Source: JAAYBQ01 sp035403465 (GTDB lineage Bacteria; Spirochaetota; UBA4802; UBA5550). Taken from it: a stretch of DNA of 64,000 nucleotides. The stretch is from the NCBI GenBank assembly GCA_035403465.1, contig DAONFG010000008.1, forward strand, positions 1 to 64,000. Reading direction: 5' to 3'. How positions within the stretch are numbered: position 1 is the first letter of the stretch; each line of letters begins with the position of its first letter. Shown piece by piece: positions 52,091 through 60,810 of the stretch. The notes beneath the pieces are model-generated. The model was not told the DNA's origin and searched no databases. It saw nothing but the letters and a program-made list of their open reading frames with translations. The translations under genes were made by a program, and so were the position numbers.

Positions 52091-53572
52091 TCAGGTAAGT
52101 TCCCTGTATTCCTTTAGAATACCGTTCTTCAGCTCATTAACCTCTTCAACCGATGAGTTGACATCAAACACGCTCTTCTTCAGGGAATCCAGTGTGAACT
52201 CCTCATCTTCATCGCGCCTCCTGCCGGTAAAAACCATTTTTATCAGGTTCTTCAGGCCTTCAAGCATGGATCCCTTTTTCAGTATCTGATCCTTCTTCTC
52301 CGGATCATTCTTGATCTCTTCGAATAGTGTTCTGATACCCAGGAGAAACTCGATCTGGGACAGTGCGCCGTTAGCCTTGAAATGGTTAAGCGTCTTCTGG
52401 TACACATCAAGGTAAAGGTCCTTCTCGGACTTGTCCATGCTCTTGACCGAAACAAAACTGTTCAGTGTACAGAGAGCAAGATACATGTCGCGCAGGTCAT
52501 CCATGTTAACTTCAAGCCTGTTGTTCACTAATGCCGAAGCCCTGAGGAAATCGCCAAGCTTTGCCTGCTTCCTGGGGCTGATAAAGAAATTCTGTTCGTT
52601 CTTGCGCATCTCGCTGACGAACTTGGTTATAAAAACATTCTTGAGGAAGTAGATATGCCCGGGAACCTTAATCTTGATATCACGGTGATTATTGGTTATT
52701 ATATCATACAAAAAGAGTATCTGGTTAAAATATATCTTCTTATCCGGCTCAGCGGGCTTGCCGCGGTTAGTGGTATATGTACCGTCAATAAGGAGCTGGC
52801 TGTAGACATTGCTGTCTTCAGGTATGATCGATTTATAGGTAAACCTGTCCATTACAGCCTCGGTTACCTCGTTCATCCTCATATAGTTTGCCGTTGCTAT
52901 TGCCGTGTGTACTGCTGCATCGATCTGCTCAGACCCGTTTACAAATTTCCTTTCGTTAAGGACCGAAAGCAATGACCTGAGTACCACGTCGCTGGCGTCA
53001 AAAAACTCATCCAGGAACACAAGGTTCGCCTCGATTATCGAGCCCTTTATGTTGTGACGTATTCGGCCGCGCCTGAATTCCTCAATATTATATGGTCCGA
53101 AATAGTTGTCGGGCGTCTGGTCCTTACTCGCCTGCGATGAAAAAAGTCTTGCCCCCTCAAAAATATTAAATATTGAATTGGCAAGAAATGACTTGGCCAT
53201 ACCTGTGCGGCTCAGGAGGAGCATATGCTCACCGGTAAGGATTGCATATATCGCCTGCTTTACTATTTCATTCCGGTTTATAACAATTTCGCCGATCCGT
53301 CCCATGTGCCAGTTCAGGTATTCGACGATGGTCGCTATATCATATTCACCTTCAGTGCCCGGCTTAATCAGCTGCGACACAGGTTTTATGATCTGCGGAG
53401 TCTTCTTCGCAACTTCGCTGATATCAGCTGCTTCAATAACCTCTGTATGTTTTTCATCGGAAATTTCAATAAACGTCTCCGGATAATTATCCTGCACCTG
53501 TTCATCAAAAACCAGGACATTGTACCCGTCTTTTTCGAAAATCTTCCTGACTTCTTCGCGATTACTGATCAT
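52091..53572 (-). CDS. MoxR-family AAA+ ATPase (RavA-like)
   Basis: This 493-aa protein has a 90-residue N-terminal extension, then an AAA+ core with Walker A SRTGMAKS (121-128), Walker B LVFLDE (184-189), sensor region IATANYMRMNEV and an arginine in AVMDRFTYK. The motif S-R-T-G-x-A-K-S recalls the RavA subgroup. A C-terminal helical extension completes it. It should remodel protein complexes with the adjacent VWA protein. It starts 16 nt after the PAS kinase gene. Confidence 0.85.
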   Translation of the reverse strand: MISNREEVRKIFEKDGYNVLVFDEQVQDNYPETFIEISDEKHTEVIEAADISEVAKKTPQIIKPVSQLIKPGTEGEYDIATIVEYLNWHMGRIGEIVINRNEIVKQAIYAILTGEHMLLLSRTGMAKSFLANSIFNIFEGARLFSSQASKDQTPDNYFGPYNIEEFRRGRIRHNIKGSIIEANLVFLDEFFDASDVVLRSLLSVLNERKFVNGSEQIDAAVHTAIATANYMRMNEVTEAVMDRFTYKSIIPEDSNVYSQLLIDGTYTTNRGKPAEPDKKIYFNQILFLYDIITNNHRDIKIKVPGHIYFLKNVFITKFVSEMRKNEQNFFISPRKQAKLGDFLRASALVNNRLEVNMDDLRDMYLALCTLNSFVSVKSMDKSEKDLYLDVYQKTLNHFKANGALSQIEFLLGIRTLFEEIKNDPEKKDQILKKGSMLEGLKNLIKMVFTGRRRDEDEEFTLDSLKKSVFDVNSSVEEVNELKNGILKEYRELT

Positions 53573-53588
53573 AATGCCAGGATCCCCC

Positions 53589-55193
53589 TTATTTTTTAAC
53601 CTGCGGCAGAACTACTCTAATTGAAGTACCTTCGCCGGGTTTTGTTTTTATACCTATGGTACCACCAAGATTACCAATAATATTCATTACTATCATGAGA
53701 CCAAGCCCTGTCCCCTTTTTCCCCTTGGTAGTAAAGAACGGCTGAAAAACTTTTTTAAGATTCTCCTCGGGCATTCCCATACCATCATCACTGATGGTCA
53801 GAACCGCATAGGTGCCTTCGTCTGTTTTTACAGATTCAATATCAATCGCGATGTACCCCGTAGGATCAATCGCGTCCTCTGCGTTTTCAAGGAACTGTAT
53901 CAGGAGCTGCTGTATCTGGCCCGGTGTAGCCATAACCTCCGGACTTTCATCGGGAAGATTCACATGCACATCATAACCATCCTTCCTGAGCCGATTAATA
54001 ATAACGTCAATCGGATGCCCGGTGACCATCTTGTTAAGTTCACAAATTTCCTTGTCCCTCTCATCTATGACTGCAAGACTGAGCAGCTGTTCCGAGATCG
54101 TCTTGATTCTTTCGAGTTCTTTTTTCAGTGAGTCTATATATTCAGCAGCAGGGCTGTATTCCTCCACGTTTGTGTCGACAAAATTGAGGTCCATAACCAT
54201 GTTGTTGATATGATTCTTCAGCTCTGAAGCCACACCCGAAGCCAGCATACCCAGTTCGGTCATCTTCTCAGTCCTGCTGATCTTGTGGCGTATCTTGGCC
54301 TCTTCTGTTACATCCTCGAACATGACAAGAACGTTATCTACAACATCTTTCCTGCTGAGAATCGGGTCAAAGGTTACGTTAACAACCATATCCCTCATTC
54401 CCGACATGGGAATATACCTGGCTTCATTGATTTTTGTTGTCTTCTTTGTGGCAACCGCCTGTTCAAAAAGTTTTGTAAAACCGGCTTCAATGAATCCCGT
54501 GTATGCTATGATATTTACACCAACAAGGGAATTGGGTTCCCTCACCATGATCTCGCTCAACTTTGGATTTTCATTTATAACTATACCGGAAGGATCAACC
54601 ATGAACATACCTATAGGAGCGTTATTAATAATCTCCTCGTTAAGATCCCGCAGGTTACGCAATTCTTCAGCCTGCTTGATCTGTTCTTTTACCTTCTCTT
54701 CCAGTATCTTCGTATTCAGTTTCAGCTTTTTCTGAATCTGGTGCTGCTCTGTATAATTCCGCATTATGGCGATAAGCCCGACTATCTCGCCATTACTTGA
54801 TCTGATCGGAGAAAAGTTTGTGACAAAATAGTAAGGCTGACCGTTCTCCAGTATTCTCAGGAGTTCATTGTTAAAGACCTGCCCGTTTTTAAGCACAGAG
54901 TCAACAACCATGTTCCCGCGTTCAAGTTCGATTTCATGGAGATAATCAGTATAGAGCTGTCCGGGCTCTGAAGACCTTGAGGGGAATGTATCTTTCCAGG
55001 CTTTGTTCGTATACTGGATGCGGCGGTCTTTATCTATTGTAAAAATAATATCATAGGCTGATTCAACCATAGTCCTGAAATCGGCAAGTCTGACATCCCG
55101 GTTGGGAGTATTAAAATCATAACAATTGTTCAGATTTTCTATAAACTCGAGGAGTTCTTCCCTGCTGAGTTTTTTAATATCATTGATATCCAT
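53589..55193 (-). CDS. Soluble PAS-PAS sensor kinase with Ser in place of the phospho-His
   Basis: This 534-aa protein has PAS 1 at about 42-150, a coiled-coil linker, PAS 2 at about 190-305, a dimerisation helix at 312-375, and a HATPase domain at 420-530 with FLENAEDAI, SDDGMGMP and GKKGTGLGL. The H-box reads GVASELKNHINN; the phosphoacceptor His that follows GVA in this class is Ser323. The catalytic ATP lid looks intact. It may be a regulatory pseudo-kinase, may phosphorylate a partner in trans, or may use another residue. No membrane segment is present. No response regulator is next to it; the MoxR/VWA pair follows. Confidence 0.85.
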   Translation of the reverse strand: MDINDIKKLSREELLEFIENLNNCYDFNTPNRDVRLADFRTMVESAYDIIFTIDKDRRIQYTNKAWKDTFPSRSSEPGQLYTDYLHEIELERGNMVVDSVLKNGQVFNNELLRILENGQPYYFVTNFSPIRSSNGEIVGLIAIMRNYTEQHQIQKKLKLNTKILEEKVKEQIKQAEELRNLRDLNEEIINNAPIGMFMVDPSGIVINENPKLSEIMVREPNSLVGVNIIAYTGFIEAGFTKLFEQAVATKKTTKINEARYIPMSGMRDMVVNVTFDPILSRKDVVDNVLVMFEDVTEEAKIRHKISRTEKMTELGMLASGVASELKNHINNMVMDLNFVDTNVEEYSPAAEYIDSLKKELERIKTISEQLLSLAVIDERDKEICELNKMVTGHPIDVIINRLRKDGYDVHVNLPDESPEVMATPGQIQQLLIQFLENAEDAIDPTGYIAIDIESVKTDEGTYAVLTISDDGMGMPEENLKKVFQPFFTTKGKKGTGLGLMIVMNIIGNLGGTIGIKTKPGEGTSIRVVLPQVKK

Positions 55194-55224
55194 ACAGTTT
55201 TCCTGCTAAATGAATTTTGCAGCC

Positions 55225-55605
55225 TCAATTTTTTTTAGAAATAGAAGCGTAGAACCACAACTCAATAACCGCACTGATAAACACGGCAATAAAAAAAGCC
55301 ATGGCAAAATATGATCTGCTGAATTTAAAAAGATTATACACGCCTATTATAAAAATGAAGAAGAATAAAATTTTTACAAGGAAAGCCTTAAAGGTAATTT
55401 TAATAAGTTTAAGCGCATGAGTGCCCATGGCCTCTTTAACCTGGAGCAGCCAGATAACCGAAAGTATAATACCCAGTACAGTTCCTATGACATATCCGCT
55501 GAACTTCATCATGTCCCGGCTGCTGAAAATATATACCGAGCCCGAAATATTAATCAGTGCCGGTATAATATGAAATGCTGCAGCCATTTTATATTTTTCT
55601 TCCAT
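55225..55605 (-). CDS. Small four-helix membrane protein (AtpI-like)
   Basis: This 126-aa protein has four hydrophobic segments and few conserved polar residues. The last pair of helices (AFLVKILFFFIFIIGVYN and AMAFFIAVFISAVIELWF) resembles ATP synthase protein I / YqfX-like sequences, but no atp genes are here. It precedes the PAS kinase gene by 31 nt on the same strand. Function is unassigned. Confidence 0.55.
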   Translation of the reverse strand: MEEKYKMAAAFHIIPALINISGSVYIFSSRDMMKFSGYVIGTVLGIILSVIWLLQVKEAMGTHALKLIKITFKAFLVKILFFFIFIIGVYNLFKFSRSYFAMAFFIAVFISAVIELWFYASISKKN

Positions 55606-55800
55606 AACACACTCTCTTATAATATTGTTATAATATCATGCTTTTATCATATCTGTTCAGTCAGGTTATAGCACAATCACAACCGTTTTACTTACAGGAT
55701 ACAAAAGCACCAGTCATTGAGACATGTTTTTAAGGCAATGTCAAATAAAATACAGCATCCCATTAAACAATCAAGAACCCTGTTCATCCGGAAAATTTGA

Positions 55801-55844
55801 GAAGCGCGCAAGTTTCCATTCATTAAATGGAAACTGCGCACTTC
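55801..55844 (-). terminator. Long imperfect hairpin beyond the cytochrome gene
   Basis: GAAG-CGCGCA-AGTTTCCATT pairs with AATGGAAACT-GCGCA-CTTC across a short loop. It lies about 20 nt after the stop of the minus-strand cytochrome gene. The U-run is weak, so it may be an mRNA-protecting structure or terminator. Confidence 0.5.
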
Positions 55845-55865
55845 CGCGATAAAAAAAGGTTCAGT

Positions 55866-56108
55866 TTACTTATGGCAGTCCTTGCCTGCACAGGCTTTCA
55901 TCTGTGACAGGTTTTTACCGTTGAACTTCTTGGCAGCCACCTGCCCTTTCTTTTTTTCGATTTTCTGTCCTGTATGACAGTAGGCACAGTCAACCTTCTT
56001 GCTGTCCTTTGTCAGATTCTTGTGTTTCCCGGAAATTGCCACATTGGAAAAACCCGCTGTTGAAATCACAAGCATCAGTATAACCGAAAATGCTGCTACT
56101 CTTGACAT
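55866..56108 (-). CDS. Small exported c-type cytochrome, class III-like
   Basis: This 80-aa protein has a signal peptide (ISTAGFSNVA). The mature chain has a canonical haem site CAYCH (Cys41, Cys44, His45) and a second candidate CAGKDCH (Cys73, Cys78, His79) of the CX4CH type known from cytochromes c3. The chain is Lys-rich. One or two haems in about 55 residues would make it a tiny periplasmic electron carrier. No partner redox gene is adjacent. Confidence 0.75.
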   Translation of the reverse strand: MSRVAAFSVILMLVISTAGFSNVAISGKHKNLTKDSKKVDCAYCHTGQKIEKKKGQVAAKKFNGKNLSQMKACAGKDCHK

Positions 56109-56228
56109 TCAATTCCTCCATAGATCATTTTATCCTTAACCTGATACAAATAATGGATCAGGCCAGGAAAGAATTAACACAGCAGATCATGATAAGGATT
56201 AATATACAATACAAAAACATGCCTGAAT

Positions 56229-56260
56229 AAAAAAAGGCTGTCCAAAAACAGCCTTTTTTT
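56229..56260. terminator. Rho-independent terminator of adk
   Basis: AAAAAAAGGCTGT (56229-56241), loop CCAAAA, ACAGCCTTTTTTT (56248-56260), 20 nt beyond the adk stop on the minus strand. It is symmetrical, so it also works in the plus direction. Confidence 0.92.
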
Positions 56261-56280
56261 ATTCAACCTGCATCAATTAT

Positions 56281-56970
56281 TCAGGAAAGCTTCCGGATCA
56301 GCACCTGGCTTACTTCATCAACACCCGGGGTGCCGTCAAGTTCAACAAACTTCATCGAACCGGTTTTTAGCGCAAGATCCCTGAAATATTTTACAGCCGC
56401 AGCCGTACCATTGACGGCATCATAATATATAACATGGCGCTTGTCTATGGCAGACTGGTCCTGGTCATCCGCACGCATAGAGAGTGCGCCCCCGCACACA
56501 CGGCAAATTGGCTGGCTGTCCTTAACAACCGGTTTAATAGCATCTATATATATGTTGTTGGGGTGATTGTTGTCTTTTTCACAAAGACGCCTTCCCATAA
56601 TCCTGTTCCTCGCGGTCTCCCGGTCAAGGGATATTTCGATCACGTAATCGAGCGTAATTCCCGCGTCAACAAGAGCCTTCTCAAGGGCTTCTGCCTGTTC
56701 AGGATTTCGCGGAAAACCGTCAAGCAGCCAGCCGTTTCTGCAGTCATTGTTTTTAAGCCTGTCGAGTATCATGGGAATTGTTATTTCATCAGGTACGAGA
56801 TCCCCCCTGTCGATGTACTCTTTTGCCTTTTTTCCCAGCTCCGTTCCACCCTTAATATTCTCCCTGAAAAGAACACCGGATTCAACATGGGTAATATTAA
56901 ATTTTTTCTGGATTATGGCCCCCTGCGTACCTTTTCCGCTGCCGTTGGGACCGAAAATAAGAATGTTCAT
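56281..56970 (-). CDS. adk: Adenylate kinase
   Basis: This 229-aa protein interconverts ATP + AMP and 2 ADP. It has the P-loop GPNGSGKGTQ, AMP-binding residues in ESGVLFRENI and LLDGFPRNPEQ, and MGRR before the LID. The LID is unusual: one Cys in RLCEKDNNHPNN and a CRVC pair about 25 residues on, giving an incomplete four-Cys zinc set unless a His serves. The start ATG 56970 follows GGAGG by 5 nt; the upstream frame extension is hydrophobic and excluded. Confidence 0.92.
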   Translation of the reverse strand: MNILIFGPNGSGKGTQGAIIQKKFNITHVESGVLFRENIKGGTELGKKAKEYIDRGDLVPDEITIPMILDRLKNNDCRNGWLLDGFPRNPEQAEALEKALVDAGITLDYVIEISLDRETARNRIMGRRLCEKDNNHPNNIYIDAIKPVVKDSQPICRVCGGALSMRADDQDQSAIDKRHVIYYDAVNGTAAAVKYFRDLALKTGSMKFVELDGTPGVDEVSQVLIRKLS

Positions 56971-57183
56971 TGCATCCTCCGGATATATTATTATCAGAAC
57001 AATTGTAAAAATAAAACTCATGGTGTAAAGAAAATTTTTGCATACTGCATATCCGACCCGGAATCCGCAGGATATACATTTAGACTTTTATGCCGGAAAA
57101 ATACACTTTACCGCAAGATGTTATTGACAATCACATCATTTTTCTATTTATAAATGGTAAACCACGAACCGGAGCACCAGAAG

Positions 57184-58479
57184 ATGTTCTACAATAATGA
57201 AATTGAGACACTGCCCCGTAAGGAGCTTGAAAAGCTTCAGATGACCCGTCTTAAAAAAGCGCTCGAAGCCGCGGCATCTACGCCATATTACAGGAAACTA
57301 TACAGCGACATGGGCATCAACGTATCAAAGATCACAACATTTGATCACCTGCAGGAACTCCCTTTCACTACTAAAAACGACCTGCGCATGAGCTATCCCA
57401 CTGGAATGGTTGCAGTACCCATATCCGAGACCGTCAGGATGCATGCATCATCAGGAACAACAGGTAAATCCACGGTAATATTCTATACACGACGCGACGT
57501 CGACCAGTGGGCCGAGCAGGTTGCCAGGGCAATGTACAGTACCGGTGCAAGAAAAGAGGATATATTACAAAACATGATGGGGTACGGTCTGTTTACCGGC
57601 GGCCTGGGACTTCACTACGGTGCGGAGAAACTCGGATGCCTTGTGATCCCGTCAGCAGCGGGAAACAGCCTCCGCCAGATACAGCTCATGCAGGATTTTC
57701 ACCCGACAATTATACACATAACTCCAAGTTATGCGCTTCACCTTGTCGAAGTGATTAAGGGACAGGGCATTGATCCGCATTCACTGGGAATAAAAAAGGC
57801 ATACTTCGGCGCAGAGCCTTATTCTGAAGCCACAAAAGATAAGCTGGAGCAGTTGTGGGGAGTAAAGGCATACAACTGCTACGGCCTCTCTGAGATGAAC
57901 GGCCCGGGCGTCGCCTTTGAGTGTGCGCAGCAGGCGGGAATGCATCTTGCCGAGGACTATTACATAACTGAAATCATTGATCCAGAAACCGGTGAGCGCC
58001 TCCCGGACGGCACAGAGGGTGAACTTGTACTTACCCATATCAACAGGGAGGCCATGCCGATAATCAGGTACAGGACACGGGACCTCACAAGAATCATCCC
58101 CGAGCCCTGCGGCTGCGGAAAGACTCACCGCCGGATTGAAAGGATCAAGGGACGCAGCGATGACATGATCATAGTGGGGGGAGTAAACGTATTCCCTTCA
58201 CAGATCGAAGCCGTGATAATGAACATCCCCGAAGTGGGCAACAACTACCAGATAATACTGGACAGGGAGGAAGGACTTGACCGCATCCATATCAAGGTCG
58301 AACTCTATTCCAAGCTCTTCAAGGGCGACCTGAAGACGCTCCAGAAACTCAACAGGGAAATTGTGGAAAAACTCAGGGCGCTCATAATAGTTACGCCAAG
58401 AATAGAGTTCATGGAACCCGGTTCGCTTCCGCCCAGTGAAGGGAAGGCAAAACGGGTATTTGACAACAGGGTAATATAG
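57184..58479 (+). CDS. paaK: Phenylacetate-CoA ligase-type adenylating enzyme
   Basis: This 431-aa ANL-superfamily enzyme of the PaaK family activates an aryl-acetate with ATP and CoA. Motifs: SSGTTGKST (P-loop), CYGLSEMNGPG, GELVLTHINREAMPIIRYRTRD, and the C-terminal GRSDDMIIVGGVNVFPSQIE. The start is placed at ATG 57184, after GGAGCACCAGAAG; ATG 57154 is possible but lacks a ribosome site. With the following ACT protein it forms a pair often seen in amino-acid fermenters that convert aryl-acids made by indolepyruvate oxidoreductase. Those ior genes are not in this window. Confidence 0.9.
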   Translation: MFYNNEIETLPRKELEKLQMTRLKKALEAAASTPYYRKLYSDMGINVSKITTFDHLQELPFTTKNDLRMSYPTGMVAVPISETVRMHASSGTTGKSTVIFYTRRDVDQWAEQVARAMYSTGARKEDILQNMMGYGLFTGGLGLHYGAEKLGCLVIPSAAGNSLRQIQLMQDFHPTIIHITPSYALHLVEVIKGQGIDPHSLGIKKAYFGAEPYSEATKDKLEQLWGVKAYNCYGLSEMNGPGVAFECAQQAGMHLAEDYYITEIIDPETGERLPDGTEGELVLTHINREAMPIIRYRTRDLTRIIPEPCGCGKTHRRIERIKGRSDDMIIVGGVNVFPSQIEAVIMNIPEVGNNYQIILDREEGLDRIHIKVELYSKLFKGDLKTLQKLNREIVEKLRALIIVTPRIEFMEPGSLPPSEGKAKRVFDNRVI

Positions 58480-58488
58480 GAGGTTGCC

Positions 58489-58917
58489 ATGCCGCACCAG
58501 GTATCAGTATTCGCCGAGAACAAACCGGGCAAGATAAGCCGTGTAACAGAAATACTCAGCCAGAATAATATCAACATAAGGGCAATAACAATCTCCGACT
58601 CGGGGGATTACGGCATTATAAAACTATTAGTGGACAAACCCGCGCAGGGGAACGAATGCCTTAAAAGCGAGGGTATAGCCTCTACGCTTAAGGACATTGT
58701 CGCAATAAAGATCGATGATTCGCCCGGCGGACTGCACAAAGCCGCATCGATCCTGGCGTCAAATAACATAAATGTCGAGGACGCATACGGCTTCACCATA
58801 CGTGAAAAGAACCAGGCCGTATTCGTCTTCCAGGTAGAGGACGTTCCGCTGACCGAGAAGCTGCTTAAAAATGCCGGTTTTGAGCTGCTGTCGGACAGCG
58901 AACTTTACCTGCTGTAG
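58489..58917 (+). CDS. Tandem ACT-domain protein
   Basis: This 142-aa protein has two ACT domains, residues 1-70 (VSVFAENKPGKISRVTEIL) and 71-142 (KIDDSPGGLHKAASIL), and no enzyme part. It should bind an amino acid, probably aromatic given its partner, and regulate or sense. AGGAGG precedes the ATG; it lies 9 nt after paaK and 0 nt before the glycosyltransferase. Confidence 0.88.
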   Translation: MPHQVSVFAENKPGKISRVTEILSQNNINIRAITISDSGDYGIIKLLVDKPAQGNECLKSEGIASTLKDIVAIKIDDSPGGLHKAASILASNNINVEDAYGFTIREKNQAVFVFQVEDVPLTEKLLKNAGFELLSDSELYLL

Positions 58918-59790
58918 ATGCCCTTCTTCAGTATTATCATACCTGCGTACAACAGGTATGATCAGCTTAAGCGTTCGATCGATTCAGTGCTGGCCCAGAC
59001 TTTCAGCGACTATGAACTTATAGTAGTCGACGACGGTTCGACCGACAGGACCCCCGAGATCGAATCTCTTTACCATGGAAAACTCCGCTACATAAAACAG
59101 CAGAACCTGGGAGTAAGCGCGGCCAGGAATTGCGGCATTCTGCATTCCCGGTCAGAGCATATAACATTTCTCGATTCAGACGACGAGTGGAATCCCCGTA
59201 AACTCATGAGCCACAAAAATTACATCGAACACAATCCCCTGGTCAGGATACACCAGTGCGACGATTTATGGATGCGAAACGGAAAGAGTGTTAACATGTC
59301 CGCCAGATACATTAAAAGCGAGGGCGATATTTTCCTCAAGTCACTGGAACTGTGCACAATAAGTCCTTCGTCGGTCTCAATGACAGCCGGGATGTTTGAC
59401 ACGTATGGGATGTTTGATGAAAAAATGCCTGCGTGCGAGGATTACGACCTGTGGCTCCGGATCACACCTTTTGAAAGCACGGGACTTATAAACGAGAAGC
59501 TGATTACAAGGTATTCAGGACACGAAGGCCAGCTTTCTGCCGAGTTCCAGGGGATGGACAGGTTCAGGGTATATTCAATACTGAAGCTGCTCGATGAGTC
59601 AGGAGATAAACTTACGACAGGGCAGAGAAATGCGGCAGCAGAATGCGCTTTAAAGAAAATCTCGATCCTTAAAAACGGATCGGATAAAAGGGGAAATTCA
59701 GAATTTTCCGCGCTTTTAAAACAGGTCCGGGAATCGTTTATGGACGGATGTTGTACCCGAAAATACTATCAGAGCCTCTTACAAATATAA
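58918..59790 (+). CDS. Family 2 glycosyltransferase
   Basis: This 290-aa GT-A fold protein has FSIIIPAYNRYDQLKRSI, VVDDGSTDRT, AARNCGI and the metal-binding FLDSDDEW, with EDYDLWLRI as the acceptor-side motif. It transfers a sugar from a nucleotide donor to an unknown glycan or lipid. Its ATG directly follows the ACT stop (TAGATG). The last 53 nt overlap the convergent propeller gene. Confidence 0.9.
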   Translation: MPFFSIIIPAYNRYDQLKRSIDSVLAQTFSDYELIVVDDGSTDRTPEIESLYHGKLRYIKQQNLGVSAARNCGILHSRSEHITFLDSDDEWNPRKLMSHKNYIEHNPLVRIHQCDDLWMRNGKSVNMSARYIKSEGDIFLKSLELCTISPSSVSMTAGMFDTYGMFDEKMPACEDYDLWLRITPFESTGLINEKLITRYSGHEGQLSAEFQGMDRFRVYSILKLLDESGDKLTTGQRNAAAECALKKISILKNGSDKRGNSEFSALLKQVRESFMDGCCTRKYYQSLLQI

Positions 59791-60808
59791 GCTTATCCTT
59801 GACCTCTGCTCCCAGGAACGAAAGCCCCGGAAACTCCCTGGCATACATGATACCGCCGTTCCGCCCGAAAAACAGGATCTGGGATTCGCCTGAACTCTTT
59901 GTATAGCAGAGCGAATAGACACCCGCCCCGTAACTTAAAGTCGAATATCCCGGACGCTTTGCAGGGACAGCAAGCCTGTAATCAATGTCGCAGTCATCGT
60001 CAGTGAGGAGTACCGCATCGTGATCAAGGAATGCGCCTTCCCCATCATCAGAAATATACATCGCGGTTTTTACATAATGCACGCGCTGAAGCTCCGTCTC
60101 ATCGTAATCGTTATCTGCAATATCAACAATTCTAAGCATGTCTGCGTCGGCGTTTCCCGAATGTATGAATCCGTAGTTTCCGCCCCGGCTTACAGTAATA
60201 CCCTTGATCACATCGCCGGGACGTACAGCGCCCCTGTTGATAATGTTCCCTTTTTGATCAAGAAAATAGTATGTCCCGTCGGCAAATCCGCATGCCGCGA
60301 AATCATTCCCTGCTGAAAATTCAATGGCGGTACAGAGCCTGCCGCTGATTATTCCTGCACCTGTGCGGTTGCCGCTCTTGTCAAATATCCTTATTGCAGA
60401 ATGGTCACCGTTAAGCAGCAGTATAAGCTCACCGTTATGCGACAGGAACGGTTTCTCCATGGATTTCATTTTCAGGTAACGCTCACCGCCCAGGCCGAGC
60501 AATTCAATCTCGGAACCCACCTTGCCGTACCTGATATAAAATGATCCATTGCCGCTGAATTCGGTCAGGGAATCCGCCGTGTCAATTTTATTAACGATGC
60601 GGCATCCTTCATCAATAACATAGGTTTTGCCATCCATGGAAACTACAAATCCCTGCCTGCTGCTGCTCCTTGAATCAGCCCACTGGAGCGTGTCAAGGGA
60701 ATCGAGCCCGCTGTAGAAAACCGGAACAATCTCCATACCGCTGGCACTACGGAAAAAGAGAATGCCCGCAGCGAATCCTGCAAGTATGCCTGCTGTAAGA
60801 TATCTCAT
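59738..60808 (-). CDS. Membrane-anchored beta-propeller-like protein
   Basis: This 356-aa protein has an N-terminal signal or anchor helix (ILAGFAAGILFFRSAS) and then about seven repeats of four short strands with repeated turns such as SGNGSFYI, HNGELILLL, GRLCTAIEFSAGNDFAACGFADGTYY (given in parts: EFSAGND, FADGTYY). WD40/quinoprotein-like geometry is likely, without catalytic motifs. It starts 2 nt after the sigma factor gene and shares its transcript. A scaffold role in the envelope is possible. Confidence 0.65.
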   Translation of the reverse strand: MRYLTAGILAGFAAGILFFRSASGMEIVPVFYSGLDSLDTLQWADSRSSSRQGFVVSMDGKTYVIDEGCRIVNKIDTADSLTEFSGNGSFYIRYGKVGSEIELLGLGGERYLKMKSMEKPFLSHNGELILLLNGDHSAIRIFDKSGNRTGAGIISGRLCTAIEFSAGNDFAACGFADGTYYFLDQKGNIINRGAVRPGDVIKGITVSRGGNYGFIHSGNADADMLRIVDIADNDYDETELQRVHYVKTAMYISDDGEGAFLDHDAVLLTDDDCDIDYRLAVPAKRPGYSTLSYGAGVYSLCYTKSSGESQILFFGRNGGIMYAREFPGLSFLGAEVKDKLIFVRGSDSIFGYNIRP

Positions 60809-60810
60809 TT

